Shown: one piece after another, positions 1 through 7,377 of the stretch | How the letters are laid out: each line of letters starts with the position of its first letter | Position numbering within the stretch: position 1 is the first letter of the stretch | Origin: Methanococcoides methylutens MM1 | Lineage (GTDB): Archaea; Halobacteriota; Methanosarcinia; Methanosarcinales; Methanosarcinaceae | NCBI RefSeq assembly: GCF_000970325.1 | Contig: NZ_CP009518.1 | Span: 1,674,001 to 1,738,000, forward strand | Length of the DNA: 64,000 bases | Direction: 5' to 3' | Position numbers and translations under genes: made by a program | Notes under the pieces: model-generated | Told to the model about the DNA's origin: nothing | The model's database searches: none | The model's input: only the letters and a program-made list of their open reading frames with translations

Positions 1-1
1 C

Positions 2-229
2 GATGAGGAAGAAAGGGACAAAAGGCTTAGTGATCTTGCAGACTACCAGATCAATTCCAAACTGGTGGATGTTGCAAAGCACAATGTGATCGTCATGCAC
101 TGCCTGCCTGCACACAGGGGCGAAGAGATCTCAGCAGAGGTCATGGAAGGACCACATTCCGTTGTGTTCGACCAGGCAGAGAACCGTCTTCACGCACAGA
201 AGGCCCTTATTCTGAAACTGATGGCATAA
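2..229 (+). CDS. argF: Ornithine carbamoyltransferase, C-terminal end (5' cut by window)
   Basis: The last 75 codons of a gene that begins before the window. OTCase transfers carbamoyl phosphate to ornithine to give citrulline in cytoplasmic arginine synthesis. The readable part holds the ornithine-binding [11 protein letters not shown] motif, whose Cys is the family's catalytic residue, followed by the usual [17 protein letters not shown] tail helix. The reading frame is open from base 2 to the TAA at 227-229. The aspartate carbamoyltransferase alternative is unlikely because that family has a different motif at this place. Confidence 0.93.
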   Translation, partial: DEEERDKRLSDLADYQINSKLVDVAKHNVIVMHCLPAHRGEEISAEVMEGPHSVVFDQAENRLHAQKALILKLMA

Positions 230-346
230 GATGCCATCCACCTTCTTTTTTATGCCTTCAAAAGGCCTGATACAATTTTAACGCCGTTATCCATTTTAAG
301 GCCACGATACGTTTTGCATGTCCGTCGCTAATTAAAGGTGGGTTAG

Positions 347-355
347 GCTATATAC
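347..355 (+). promoter_or_regulatory. Box A (TATA) promoter for the candidate small RNA
   Basis: GCTATATAC reads as an archaeal TATA element. Archaeal transcription usually starts 22-27 bases further on, which here is about 375-380, exactly where the first hairpin of the candidate RNA begins. No gene starts nearby to use this promoter otherwise. Identified by eye only. Confidence 0.45.
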
Positions 356-374
356 GAACGAAGACAACCTATGT

Positions 375-497
375 ATTAGATCAAGAGTTCCTGTTTCTTC
401 TACTCTTGATCGACTCCTTTAGATACTTTTTTTGAAGACCGGGATCTTCAAAACAACCTCCAAAACTCCTTTGAAAGGGGCCATTGGCCCTTTTTAA
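375..497 (+). ncRNA. Candidate small RNA of three successive hairpins
   Basis: This non-coding stretch holds three consecutive strong inverted repeats: 379-388 pairs perfectly with 402-411 (10 bp), 430-438 with 445-453 (9 bp, 6-base loop) and 474-482 with 486-494 (terminator-like, followed by T residues). A TATA element lies about 25 bases upstream. CCTTT at 468-472 can also pair with AAAGG at 474-478, which would compete with the last hairpin as an antiterminator would. The next gene (648) has its own promoter-like TATA at about 602-612, so an independent RNA is more likely than a leader. I do not recognise a known RNA family. Confidence 0.5.
474..495 (+). terminator. Hairpin plus T-run ending the candidate small RNA
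   Basis: AAAGGGGCC, loop ATT, GGCCCTTTT with one G-U pair, running into TTTTT at 491-495. The shape is that of an intrinsic terminator on the + strand. Confidence 0.55.
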
Positions 498-647
498 CAT
501 TAAATGTATCCATTAATCTATTCATTACTTCTTCCATCCATTTGCAAGCGTTTTTGGATATAATAATAATGTTAACGCTGAGAACTTTCCAAAGAAAGCA
601 TAATATATATTAAGCATAAAGGTAATATGAGTGAAATGGTGATAGAT

Positions 648-842
648 ATGTGGACATTCTCAAAATTAAGTAAAGAAAATATGGACGCAATTGGTGCAGC
701 AGAAGAAAAACTTGGTGTAACCCTTATTGCTTTTTCAGAAGAGGGTACTAAATATGCAGATCTTGGCGACGATGCTGTCAAAGAAGTAAAGGCACTTGAA
801 GAGAAATTAGGACTTTCCCTTGTAGCTCTTGAGACAAACTAA
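648..842 (+). CDS. Small conserved-looking protein, function unknown
   Basis: A 64-residue acidic cytoplasmic protein with no signal peptide or membrane segment. It has two short similar stretches, AAEEKLGVTLIAF and ALEEKLGLSLVAL, suggesting a two-fold repeat of a helix plus a strand. I do not recognise the family. The start was placed at 648 (MWTFSKL) because GGTGA at 638-642 lies five bases before it. An in-frame ATG at 627 has a poorer ribosome site. A TATA-like AATATATATTAAG sits at about 602-612. A hairpin and T-rich terminator follow the stop. Confidence 0.7.
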   Translation: MWTFSKLSKENMDAIGAAEEKLGVTLIAFSEEGTKYADLGDDAVKEVKALEEKLGLSLVALETN

Positions 843-848
843 AATCGG

Positions 849-892
849 ATGTAACACCTTACACCCCTCTCATTCCTTTTTTCTTTTTTCCT
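849..892 (+). terminator. Probable terminator after the small protein gene
   Basis: A weak hairpin (TGTAA CACC TTACA) followed by a long pyrimidine tract with repeated T-runs at about 875-892. Confidence 0.4.
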
Positions 893-996
893 CTATTATC
901 ATTTTATCTCCATTTCCACATGACCTGACCACATCAATCGAACCCCGGAACCACAACGCTTAATAATGAAAAACACTACTATTGGCTAGCCAAGGT

Positions 997-1081
997 GCGA
1001 GGGTTGCCCAGCCAGGCCAAAGGCGATAGGTTCAGGGCCTATTCTCGTAGGAGTTCGAGGGTTCGAATCCCTTCCCTCGCA
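997..1081 (+). tRNA. tRNA-Leu (anticodon CAG)
   Basis: An 85-base tRNA with a 7-bp acceptor stem GCGAGGG/CCCTCGC and discriminator A at 1081 (CCA not encoded). The anticodon stem is ATAGG/CCTAT with loop TTCAGGG, giving anticodon CAG at 1033-1035, which reads the leucine codon CUG. A long variable arm, typical of leucine tRNA, precedes the T arm with loop TTCGAAT. A TATA-like CTTAATAATG lies at 959-968, and T-rich sequence follows the gene. No intron is seen. Confidence 0.95.
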
Positions 1082-1378
1082 TCCATTCTTTTCTTTCATG
1101 AAAAAGTGCTTTGTGCATGATAATGCATTTGTGATAGTATCCAGTAATGGAATCAGTGATACCAGGAAGTTCACTGCAGAGCACATGGGATGATCGTTCA
1201 GTAATTTTATAAATCAGGGACTTGCCGGTTTATCAGCATAGTTCTTACATTTTCTTTTAATTCCATCATTATCAATGTTCTGCCATTTGCTATTTTTATT
1301 CTAAATGGATGGTTTCTTTTTAATAAGAGAAAATACAGACATCCGTATGGTAAAGGGTCTGTTCGTGGGGGACAAGAT

Positions 1379-3796
1379 ATGAATCGTAAAGCAAAGAGCT
1401 TACTGTATGTTCTTTTTATTTCATTATTAGCTTTGACTTTATCTGTGTCAGTGGCTTCTCCAGAAGGAAGTGTAACACTATATGATGGAAATGCCCTTGA
1501 ATTTAAGACACCTCCTGATGTTGTAGCTTATGCCAATACTTTGTATTCTGAACCTCCAAACGAATTTAAGATCACAACAAGTGGGAATATTTGGCAATAT
1601 AAGCACTGGATCGCATTGACGGATCAGGGTGACTGGATCGAAGCAAAGACCGGTATTGAAACGACCACAGTAGGAGTACAGTTCTGGGGAGATATTAATG
1701 GTGGCTGGGCACGTGTTCTTGTTGATGGTGAAAAAGTATGGAGCGGGGATACCTATGGTGGTGATTCTAAGTTCCCGGAAGGTAAATTCATAAAATACCT
1801 GGAGATATCCGGCCTGGACAAAGGTTTCCATACCATAAGAGTAGAGAACATGGGTGTCAGTAGTAAGGGTGGCGGAGATGATGTGATCGTCTATTTCTTT
1901 TCTCTTATGGAACCATCTGTAGTAGAACCTGAACCAACTCCTACTCCGGAACCAACACAGGTTTCTGAGAAAGAGCTTGTTGCATACTATCCTTTTGATG
2001 GTAATGTTAAGGATTATTCCGGTAACGATAACCATGCTTTCAACGATGGTGCTACCTTTGTATCCGGAGCAAGGGAGCAGGCATTGAGTTTTGACGGCAA
2101 AGGTGATTATGTGCGTTCACCGGTCAACATAGATACGGATAACATGCCACAGATGACCATGATAGCATGGGCAAAAGCCGATGAGGTCAGGGGAACCGTC
2201 ATATCTCACGATGATGGCAACTATGACCGAACGATAGCTATAGATGATAGTGGCGACGGAGTTGGATGGTCGGCCTTCAGTGGTTCCGGTGGTGTTCTGG
2301 GATCATATCCTGTTACAACTGATGAGTGGGTTTTCCTTGCAGCGGTTTATGACCAGGACGCTGAAACAGTGACACTGTACGTAAATGACAAGGTGTACGA
2401 AGAAAAGGGGAAAATTGGCAGTGGCCGGGATTATACCATTATTGGTTCCAATCCTGAATCCGGGTTGCATTTCTCAGGTGATATTGATGAGATGAGGATA
2501 TACAATTACGCTCTTTCACAAAGTGAGATCAATTCCCTCCGTAAGGAGGTAACACCCCCTGCTCCTGAACCAATTCCTGTAGATGAGAAAGAACTTGTTG
2601 CATACTATCCTCTTGATGGCAATGTTAAGGACCATTCCGGTAACGACAACCATGGGTTCAACGATGGTGCTACCTTTGTATCCGGAGCAAGGGAGCAGGC
2701 ATTAAGTTTTGATGGAAAAGATGATTATCTTCGTTCACAGGTTAACATTAATCCGGATAATATGCCACAAATGACCATGGTTGCATGGGCCAAAGCCGAT
2801 GAGGTCAGGGGAACGGTTATCTCTCACGATGATGGCAGCTATGATCGGACAATAAGCATCGATGATAGTGGTGATGGAGTCGGCTGGTCAGCCTTTGGTG
2901 GTTCCGGCGGCATTCTGGGATCCTATCCAGTCACATCTGGAGAATGGACTTTCCTTGCAGCAGTCTATGACCAGGATGCTGAAACGGTAACACTGTACGT
3001 TAATGACAAGGTGTACGAAGAGAAAGGCAAAATTGGTAGTGGACAGGACTATACCATTATTGGTTCTAATCCGGAATCCGGTTTGCATTTCTCAGGTGAT
3101 ATCGATGAGGTAAGGATCTACAATTATGCCCTTTCGCAAAGTGAGATCGATTCCCTCCGTAAGGAAGTAGCAATTACAATTCCAGAACAAATCATCACTC
3201 AGGAACCTATAGCTGATGGATTCAACGGTTTAATTTTCGAATCCCGTAGCAAGGCAAACGGAAGCATCGTACAGATCCCCCTAACATTGAATGGAATAGG
3301 AGAAAATATCGGAAATATTGATATGACTCTGAGATATAATTCCTCTGTTCTTGCAGCTACTGAAGTTGTTAAAGGCAGTTTGACAAGCAATTCACTGCTG
3401 AATTACAATATCGTAGACAGTGCGATCAAGATCAATATTGATGATAAGGATGGATTCTCAGGTGATGGATCTGTTGCTTACGTGAGATTCAATGTGGTCG
3501 GAACTGAAGGCTCATACACTTCACTTGATATTACATCCCTATCTGCAAACAGGGTCGATCAGACTCCTTTCAATATTGCTACAAAAGATGGGATGTTCAA
3601 AGTGATCAGCCTGGAGGAAAGCAAAGGAGATGCTGTTGGTGATGGTGGTGAACTTACAGCTCTGGATGCATTATATGCACTCCAGATGTCTGTGAGAATG
3701 ATACCAGAGGATCTTGCTATGGATATGGATGGGGATGGAAGTGTAACATCAAATGACGCAAGGCTGATACTGAAAAGTTCCGTAAAATCAGACTGA
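1379..3796 (+). CDS. Secreted surface protein: two LamG domains, cohesin and dockerin
   Basis: An 805-residue exported protein. After a signal peptide (about 1-27) comes a beta-rich region (30-185) that may bind sugar. It is followed by two LamG/concanavalin-like domains (about 197-402 and 403-595, nearly identical and joined by Pro-rich linkers), a cohesin-like domain (about 617-745, VQIPLTLN ... IDMTLRYNSSVL) and a C-terminal dockerin (about 750-805). The second dockerin calcium loop, DMDGDGSVTSND, is canonical. The first, DAVGDGGELTALD, is one residue too long and lacks the third-position acid. GGGGGA stands seven bases before the start. Cohesins bind dockerins, so it could join the two proteins encoded on the opposite strand just downstream. 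Its ligand is unknown. Confidence 0.85.
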   Translation: MNRKAKSLLYVLFISLLALTLSVSVASPEGSVTLYDGNALEFKTPPDVVAYANTLYSEPPNEFKITTSGNIWQYKHWIALTDQGDWIEAKTGIETTTVGVQFWGDINGGWARVLVDGEKVWSGDTYGGDSKFPEGKFIKYLEISGLDKGFHTIRVENMGVSSKGGGDDVIVYFFSLMEPSVVEPEPTPTPEPTQVSEKELVAYYPFDGNVKDYSGNDNHAFNDGATFVSGAREQALSFDGKGDYVRSPVNIDTDNMPQMTMIAWAKADEVRGTVISHDDGNYDRTIAIDDSGDGVGWSAFSGSGGVLGSYPVTTDEWVFLAAVYDQDAETVTLYVNDKVYEEKGKIGSGRDYTIIGSNPESGLHFSGDIDEMRIYNYALSQSEINSLRKEVTPPAPEPIPVDEKELVAYYPLDGNVKDHSGNDNHGFNDGATFVSGAREQALSFDGKDDYLRSQVNINPDNMPQMTMVAWAKADEVRGTVISHDDGSYDRTISIDDSGDGVGWSAFGGSGGILGSYPVTSGEWTFLAAVYDQDAETVTLYVNDKVYEEKGKIGSGQDYTIIGSNPESGLHFSGDIDEVRIYNYALSQSEIDSLRKEVAITIPEQIITQEPIADGFNGLIFESRSKANGSIVQIPLTLNGIGENIGNIDMTLRYNSSVLAATEVVKGSLTSNSLLNYNIVDSAIKINIDDKDGFSGDGSVAYVRFNVVGTEGSYTSLDITSLSANRVDQTPFNIATKDGMFKVISLEESKGDAVGDGGELTALDALYALQMSVRMIPEDLAMDMDGDGSVTSNDARLILKSSVKSD
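1967..3165 (+). repeat. Tandem 618-bp duplication encoding the LamG domains
   Basis: The sequence starting GAGAAAGAGCTTGTTGCA at 1967 recurs at 2585 (GAGAAAGAACTTGTTGCA) and stays very similar to about 3165. The period is 618 bases, or 206 codons, so the frame is kept. Differences are mostly silent or conservative, pointing to a recent duplication or ongoing gene conversion. Confidence 0.85.
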
Positions 3797-3846
3797 AGAA
3801 TCATATCAAAAAGAGATCAAAAAAGAAAAGAAAAGAAAAGAAGGAA

Positions 3847-3884
3847 AGTGGCTTTGAAAAAGAAAAATGCCACCTGATATTTTT
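3847..3884. terminator. Terminator-like hairpin between convergent genes
   Basis: GTGGC at 3848-3852 pairs with GCCAC at 3869-3873, with an A-rich loop, and a T-run follows at 3879-3883. It is preceded by an unusual run of AAAAG repeats (about 3817-3840). It lies between the stops of two convergent genes and could serve both strands. Confidence 0.4.
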
Positions 3885-3895
3885 AGATATGTAGC

Positions 3896-4435
3896 TTATG
3901 ACCTTCTGAAAAGCATTGTGAGGAAAATCACAAAAGCAGCCATCCAGAGTTCAAACCCCGGAAGTCCTTTCTGTTCCACCGTCATGGTACCATCACTGGT
4001 ACCGACCTGAATATCGATGTACGTATTGACATCATTGGCCTGCGCACTTGTAAATGTCAGGGAACTGCTGCCAGCTTCCTCGCCCATCACATCGAAGGAC
4101 ATGACCACAAGTTCACCATCACCATTTATGCCATCCACATCCACAATTGAAATTATGATGGTACCTTCTGTTTCTGTATTGGCCTGTAACATACCGTTCG
4201 TCAGATCACCTTTTTCCACAGAACTGAAAGAGAGGACTTCAGGATCATATGTCACGACCAGATCCATGCTTCCAACATCTGCCCCGTTGGACATCATGAT
4301 TGGAACTTCAACCGAGGAACCTACTGAGGTTGTGGTGTCCGGAATATCCAGATCGATCATTTGTCCCATTGCGTTCTGGGAGAATATCAATAACAAGGAC
4401 AGAACTGCAATTGTCAAAAAACGCTTTTGTATCAT
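3896..4435 (-). CDS. Membrane-anchored cohesin protein with PGF-type C-terminal sorting signal
   Basis: A 179-residue exported protein made of a signal peptide (about 1-24), one cohesin-like domain (about 30-150, with VEVPIMMSN, GSMDLVVTYDPEVL and VDVDGINGDGELV) and a C-terminal tail. The tail has LPGFE followed by a hydrophobic stretch and RRS. This tripartite end matches the archaeosortase-processed PGF-CTERM pattern, which attaches proteins to lipid at the cell surface. It has no dockerin. Its start overlaps the stop of the upstream gene by four bases, so both are in one operon. I infer an anchor for dockerin-bearing partners. Confidence 0.82.
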   Translation of the reverse strand: MIQKRFLTIAVLSLLLIFSQNAMGQMIDLDIPDTTTSVGSSVEVPIMMSNGADVGSMDLVVTYDPEVLSFSSVEKGDLTNGMLQANTETEGTIIISIVDVDGINGDGELVVMSFDVMGEEAGSSSLTFTSAQANDVNTYIDIQVGTSDGTMTVEQKGLPGFELWMAAFVIFLTMLFRRS

Positions 4436-6249
4436 TTTAGCACCCCACTTTCCATTCTAAAACTACCTGACATACGTACAGAAGATTTCATGATCTCAAG
4501 AGAATCAAATGCAGCTACACTACCATCACCATCAATATCTGCGACGAGATCTTCAGGGATCGTGCCTATGGACATCTGCAAAGCCATTAGTGCATCCACA
4601 CTGGTTATCATACCATCCCTGTTACAATCGCCCATCACAGAACCGATGTCGAACATTCCATCAATGGTAGTAATGGAAACCGGATCCCCATCAACAGTCT
4701 TAGCACTAACACTCTCTATAACAAGTTCACTACCTGTAGCTGCTTTAGTGGTTGTAGACGTTATAGCCATTCGTTCAAATCCCGGATCAACGGAAATAGC
4801 AGTCCTGCCATCTTTACTGATAGTAGCACTTGAAGTATCAGTATCAATTATCTCAAAAATGACATTCACGAACGAGCCAGAACCACTGACACCAGCCATA
4901 TCAATGAAACCTATCCTGACAGTGCCATCCACGATATTGGATTGTACGATCGAATCCTCTGTTAGTGACCCTTTCCGTACTTCAGTTGCTCTCAGCACAC
5001 TGGAATCATAGGTCAGTACCAGATCCATACTGCCAACATTGTCTGCATTGTTCAGAGTAACGGGAATCTGAACTGTACCCGAAGGTGCTCTTGCAGAACC
5101 AAATACCATAGTCGGTCCCACAGCTTCGACACTCATGAAACTGTAGGAAGCCAGCTCATATACTTCAGATGTAGCTGCTGTTGTTGAAAGCATGAAGATC
5201 TCATAGTCGCCTCCAACATCTGACTGATAAGCTATTTTGGAACCATCATAATTGATTGATGGTAAACCATCTTCAACGCTATTATCTGTAAGTTGTAATA
5301 ATCCGCTACCATCGTAGTTAATTATATAGATCTCCCTTTCACTATCTCTTTCTCCACCCACAAAAGCTATTTTAGAACCATCGCCACTGATGCAAGGATT
5401 GCGTACGTAAATGGAATTGTCTGTAAGCTGCCGAAGTCCCGTACCATCACTGTTTATGACAAACAAACGCATGGAACGATCTCCTTCAACATATTCTTCT
5501 GAAATAAAAGCAATCCTTGAACCGTCATCACTTATGGAGGGTTCTGAGTCATAAACATCATTATCGGTCAAAGCAACGGGTCTTGAACCACCAGTATTTG
5601 ATACATAAATCTCACGTTCATTAAGGGAGAACTCAAGCCTTGATTCACCTGTTCTGCCTACAAAGACAACAGTATCACTGCCAATCACAGGAAGATAATC
5701 AACAAGATCATTGTCAGTGAGCTGCCTCTGCCCGCTTCCGTCTGTATTCATGACAAAGATCTCCTCACTTTCCTCCACAGCGGGATCAAAAGATTGATAC
5801 ACTATACTTGAAGCATCGGAATTAATTACCGGGGAAAGATCATCGATACCATGAAGAGTATATGTCAGTTGTCTTAACCCACTTCCATCAGGATTCATGC
5901 TAAATATCTCCCAATCACCGTCCAACATTGACTGGAAAACGATCTTAGAACCATCCCCGCTTATGGAAGGAAGATCTTCTTCTACAACATTGCTGGTCAG
6001 CCTTTCAACACTTGATGTCCTCACATCAATAAGCAGGATCTCTTTATCCCATTTAGTTATCTCATTCCCATCCACATCTTCAACAAAAACAACAATATTC
6101 CCACTGTTGTCTATAGACGGATAAAGATCATCAACTGTATTACTTGTCAACTGTGTCTGCGTCCAGTCAGCAGCAGATACCCCCGTTATGGAAAATGCCA
6201 TGATAACTGTTAGAACAGATATGGCAATACCCATTTTTCCCAACTTCAT
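4432..6249 (-). CDS. Secreted beta-propeller (TolB-like) protein with cohesin and dockerin
   Basis: A 605-residue exported protein. A signal peptide (about 1-27) is followed by about seven PD40/TolB-type repeats (to about residue 360; recurring patterns such as PSISGDGSKIVF and GLRQLTDN) that should fold as a beta-propeller. Then come a cohesin (about 378-535) and a C-terminal dockerin (about 540-590) with two canonical calcium loops, DCNRDGMITSVD and DIDGDGSVAAFD. The start at 6249 follows GGTGG by four bases; an ATG at 6261 is also possible. TATAAAATAATG on the minus strand near 6276-6287 is a good promoter. The stop overlaps the next gene (ATGA), an anchored cohesin. Confidence 0.86.
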   Translation of the reverse strand: MKLGKMGIAISVLTVIMAFSITGVSAADWTQTQLTSNTVDDLYPSIDNSGNIVVFVEDVDGNEITKWDKEILLIDVRTSSVERLTSNVVEEDLPSISGDGSKIVFQSMLDGDWEIFSMNPDGSGLRQLTYTLHGIDDLSPVINSDASSIVYQSFDPAVEESEEIFVMNTDGSGQRQLTDNDLVDYLPVIGSDTVVFVGRTGESRLEFSLNEREIYVSNTGGSRPVALTDNDVYDSEPSISDDGSRIAFISEEYVEGDRSMRLFVINSDGTGLRQLTDNSIYVRNPCISGDGSKIAFVGGERDSEREIYIINYDGSGLLQLTDNSVEDGLPSINYDGSKIAYQSDVGGDYEIFMLSTTAATSEVYELASYSFMSVEAVGPTMVFGSARAPSGTVQIPVTLNNADNVGSMDLVLTYDSSVLRATEVRKGSLTEDSIVQSNIVDGTVRIGFIDMAGVSGSGSFVNVIFEIIDTDTSSATISKDGRTAISVDPGFERMAITSTTTKAATGSELVIESVSAKTVDGDPVSITTIDGMFDIGSVMGDCNRDGMITSVDALMALQMSIGTIPEDLVADIDGDGSVAAFDSLEIMKSSVRMSGSFRMESGVLK

Positions 6250-6261
6250 TTTACCACCCAT

Positions 6262-6600
6262 ACTTGTCTTATTAACATTATTTTATAGCGTTCAACGTAC
6301 TCATATTCTGATACATATAGCCTGAAAGCTGGATACCCCAGACGTCGGCGACAGGATACTGTGCAAAAGGATCGTCATTAACCCCGCTCCCAACAACAAA
6401 GCATTGTCATTATCCAAATGAACTATGAAATTTATCCATTCACTGCAAGCAGAAAACAATAGCATGGATTATTTAACATGCTTTGTCCCCACATGTTTTC
6501 TACCTGTAAGCGAAAAGATAGTTCATATAAATCTTTCAGGACAATTGCATTAAAGCTTGCGGTGTTCATAATGCACTCCCTAAACAGGAGGGAAGTTCGC
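6262..6600. other. Intergenic region holding divergent promoters
   Basis: The left end carries the minus-strand promoter of the beta-propeller gene (about 6276-6287). A + strand TATA-like TCATATAAATC at 6523-6533 could drive the short reading frame at 6601 and the acetyltransferase gene. An 85-codon minus-strand frame here has no ribosome site or recognisable content. I see no other feature. Confidence 0.5.
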
Positions 6601-6645
6601 ATGAATCTCATTGAAGAGACTAATAGATATCCAGATATCAAATAA
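6601..6645 (+). other. 14-codon reading frame with a strong ribosome site (leader peptide or gene remnant)
   Basis: AGGAGGGA at 6586-6593 followed by an ATG at 6601 opens a frame for MNLIEETNRYPDIK and a TAA at 6643-6645. The ribosome site is stronger than that of most genes in the window. It lies between a TATA element and the acetyltransferase gene, so it may be a translated leader, or the beginning of a gene whose body has been lost. Nothing in the sequence distinguishes these. Confidence 0.35.
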
Positions 6646-6689
6646 AAGATATCATAACATTGAATTGTTTTAACGTGGAAGGTTAACAA

Positions 6690-7280
6690 ATGAAACTAGA
6701 GTGGAGTAAAGATAACATTGTTATCAGCTATTGCAAAGAAGCAGACCTGAAAGAGATAGCAGCAATGCTTTCAAAGGAAAGTGTCTGCAAGTACATGTTC
6801 TTCGGACCAAACACAGAAGAAACTACGTTTGCATATTTCTCACCATTCATAAGTTCAATAAATAGTGATCTGAAAGAAGAGAAGATACCAGATTTCAGTG
6901 TGTTCACGATCAGGGAAAAAGATTCCGGCAATTTCATAGGCCAATGTGCCCTGTTCCCGATAGAGTTCACCAACGGGAACTATCTCATCGGATACCAGAT
7001 CGATGATACCCAATGGAGAAAAGGGTATGGAAGTGCTGCCTGTGAGTTCCTGGTCTATTACGCTTTTACTGTGCTTGATGCGTTCCGACTCACCGGAGAT
7101 TGTGCAGAAGGAAATGTAGCTTCTGAGAAGACCATGACCAGGTCCGGTTTTCAGTCAGAAGGGAGACAGAAAAGATACTGGCTTCATAATGGTAAATGGT
7201 ATGATAAACTCCTTTTTGGTTTGTTGAAGGAGGATGTTCCTGAGAAGAGACTGGAAGCATTGAGAGAGATCTATGGGTGA
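6690..7280 (+). CDS. GNAT-family N-acetyltransferase (RimJ/RimL-like)
   Basis: A 196-residue cytoplasmic enzyme expected to move an acetyl group from acetyl-CoA to an amine. The acetyl-CoA binding motif is QWRKGYGSAACEFL (about 109-122), followed by the usual strand and NVASEKTMTRSGF, which corresponds to the N-x-x-S-x-x-x-x-x-x-x-G-F signature of the RimJ/RimL branch. The substrate cannot be told: protein N-termini, small molecules and antibiotics are all used in this family. GGAAGG about eight bases upstream is the ribosome site. It appears to be transcribed alone. Confidence 0.85.
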   Translation: MKLEWSKDNIVISYCKEADLKEIAAMLSKESVCKYMFFGPNTEETTFAYFSPFISSINSDLKEEKIPDFSVFTIREKDSGNFIGQCALFPIEFTNGNYLIGYQIDDTQWRKGYGSAACEFLVYYAFTVLDAFRLTGDCAEGNVASEKTMTRSGFQSEGRQKRYWLHNGKWYDKLLFGLLKEDVPEKRLEALREIYG

Positions 7281-7377
7281 AATGCGACACCTAAATTATA
7301 AAACATAGCATGTTGCCTTCGTTTTTAAATAACTAGTCTGCAAGAATATATATAGTATTTTTACATTTTTCTGTTGT

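Noticed and set aside
986-1186. A 66-codon minus-strand frame containing EGRDSNPRTPTR
   Set aside because: This is the well-known false protein produced by translating the complement of a tRNA gene; it covers the tRNA-Leu at 997-1081.
1478-2035. A 185-codon frame on the minus strand inside the LamG protein gene
   Set aside because: Antisense shadow of a well-supported gene, with many Cys and Ile and no coding features.
3817-3840. Tandem AAAAG repeats
   Set aside because: Simple low-complexity purine tract between convergent genes; nothing beyond slippage is suggested.
6432-6689. An 85-codon minus-strand frame in the intergenic region
   Set aside because: No ribosome site, no recognisable motif, unusual composition with many Cys and aromatic residues, and it crosses the promoter of the acetyltransferase gene.
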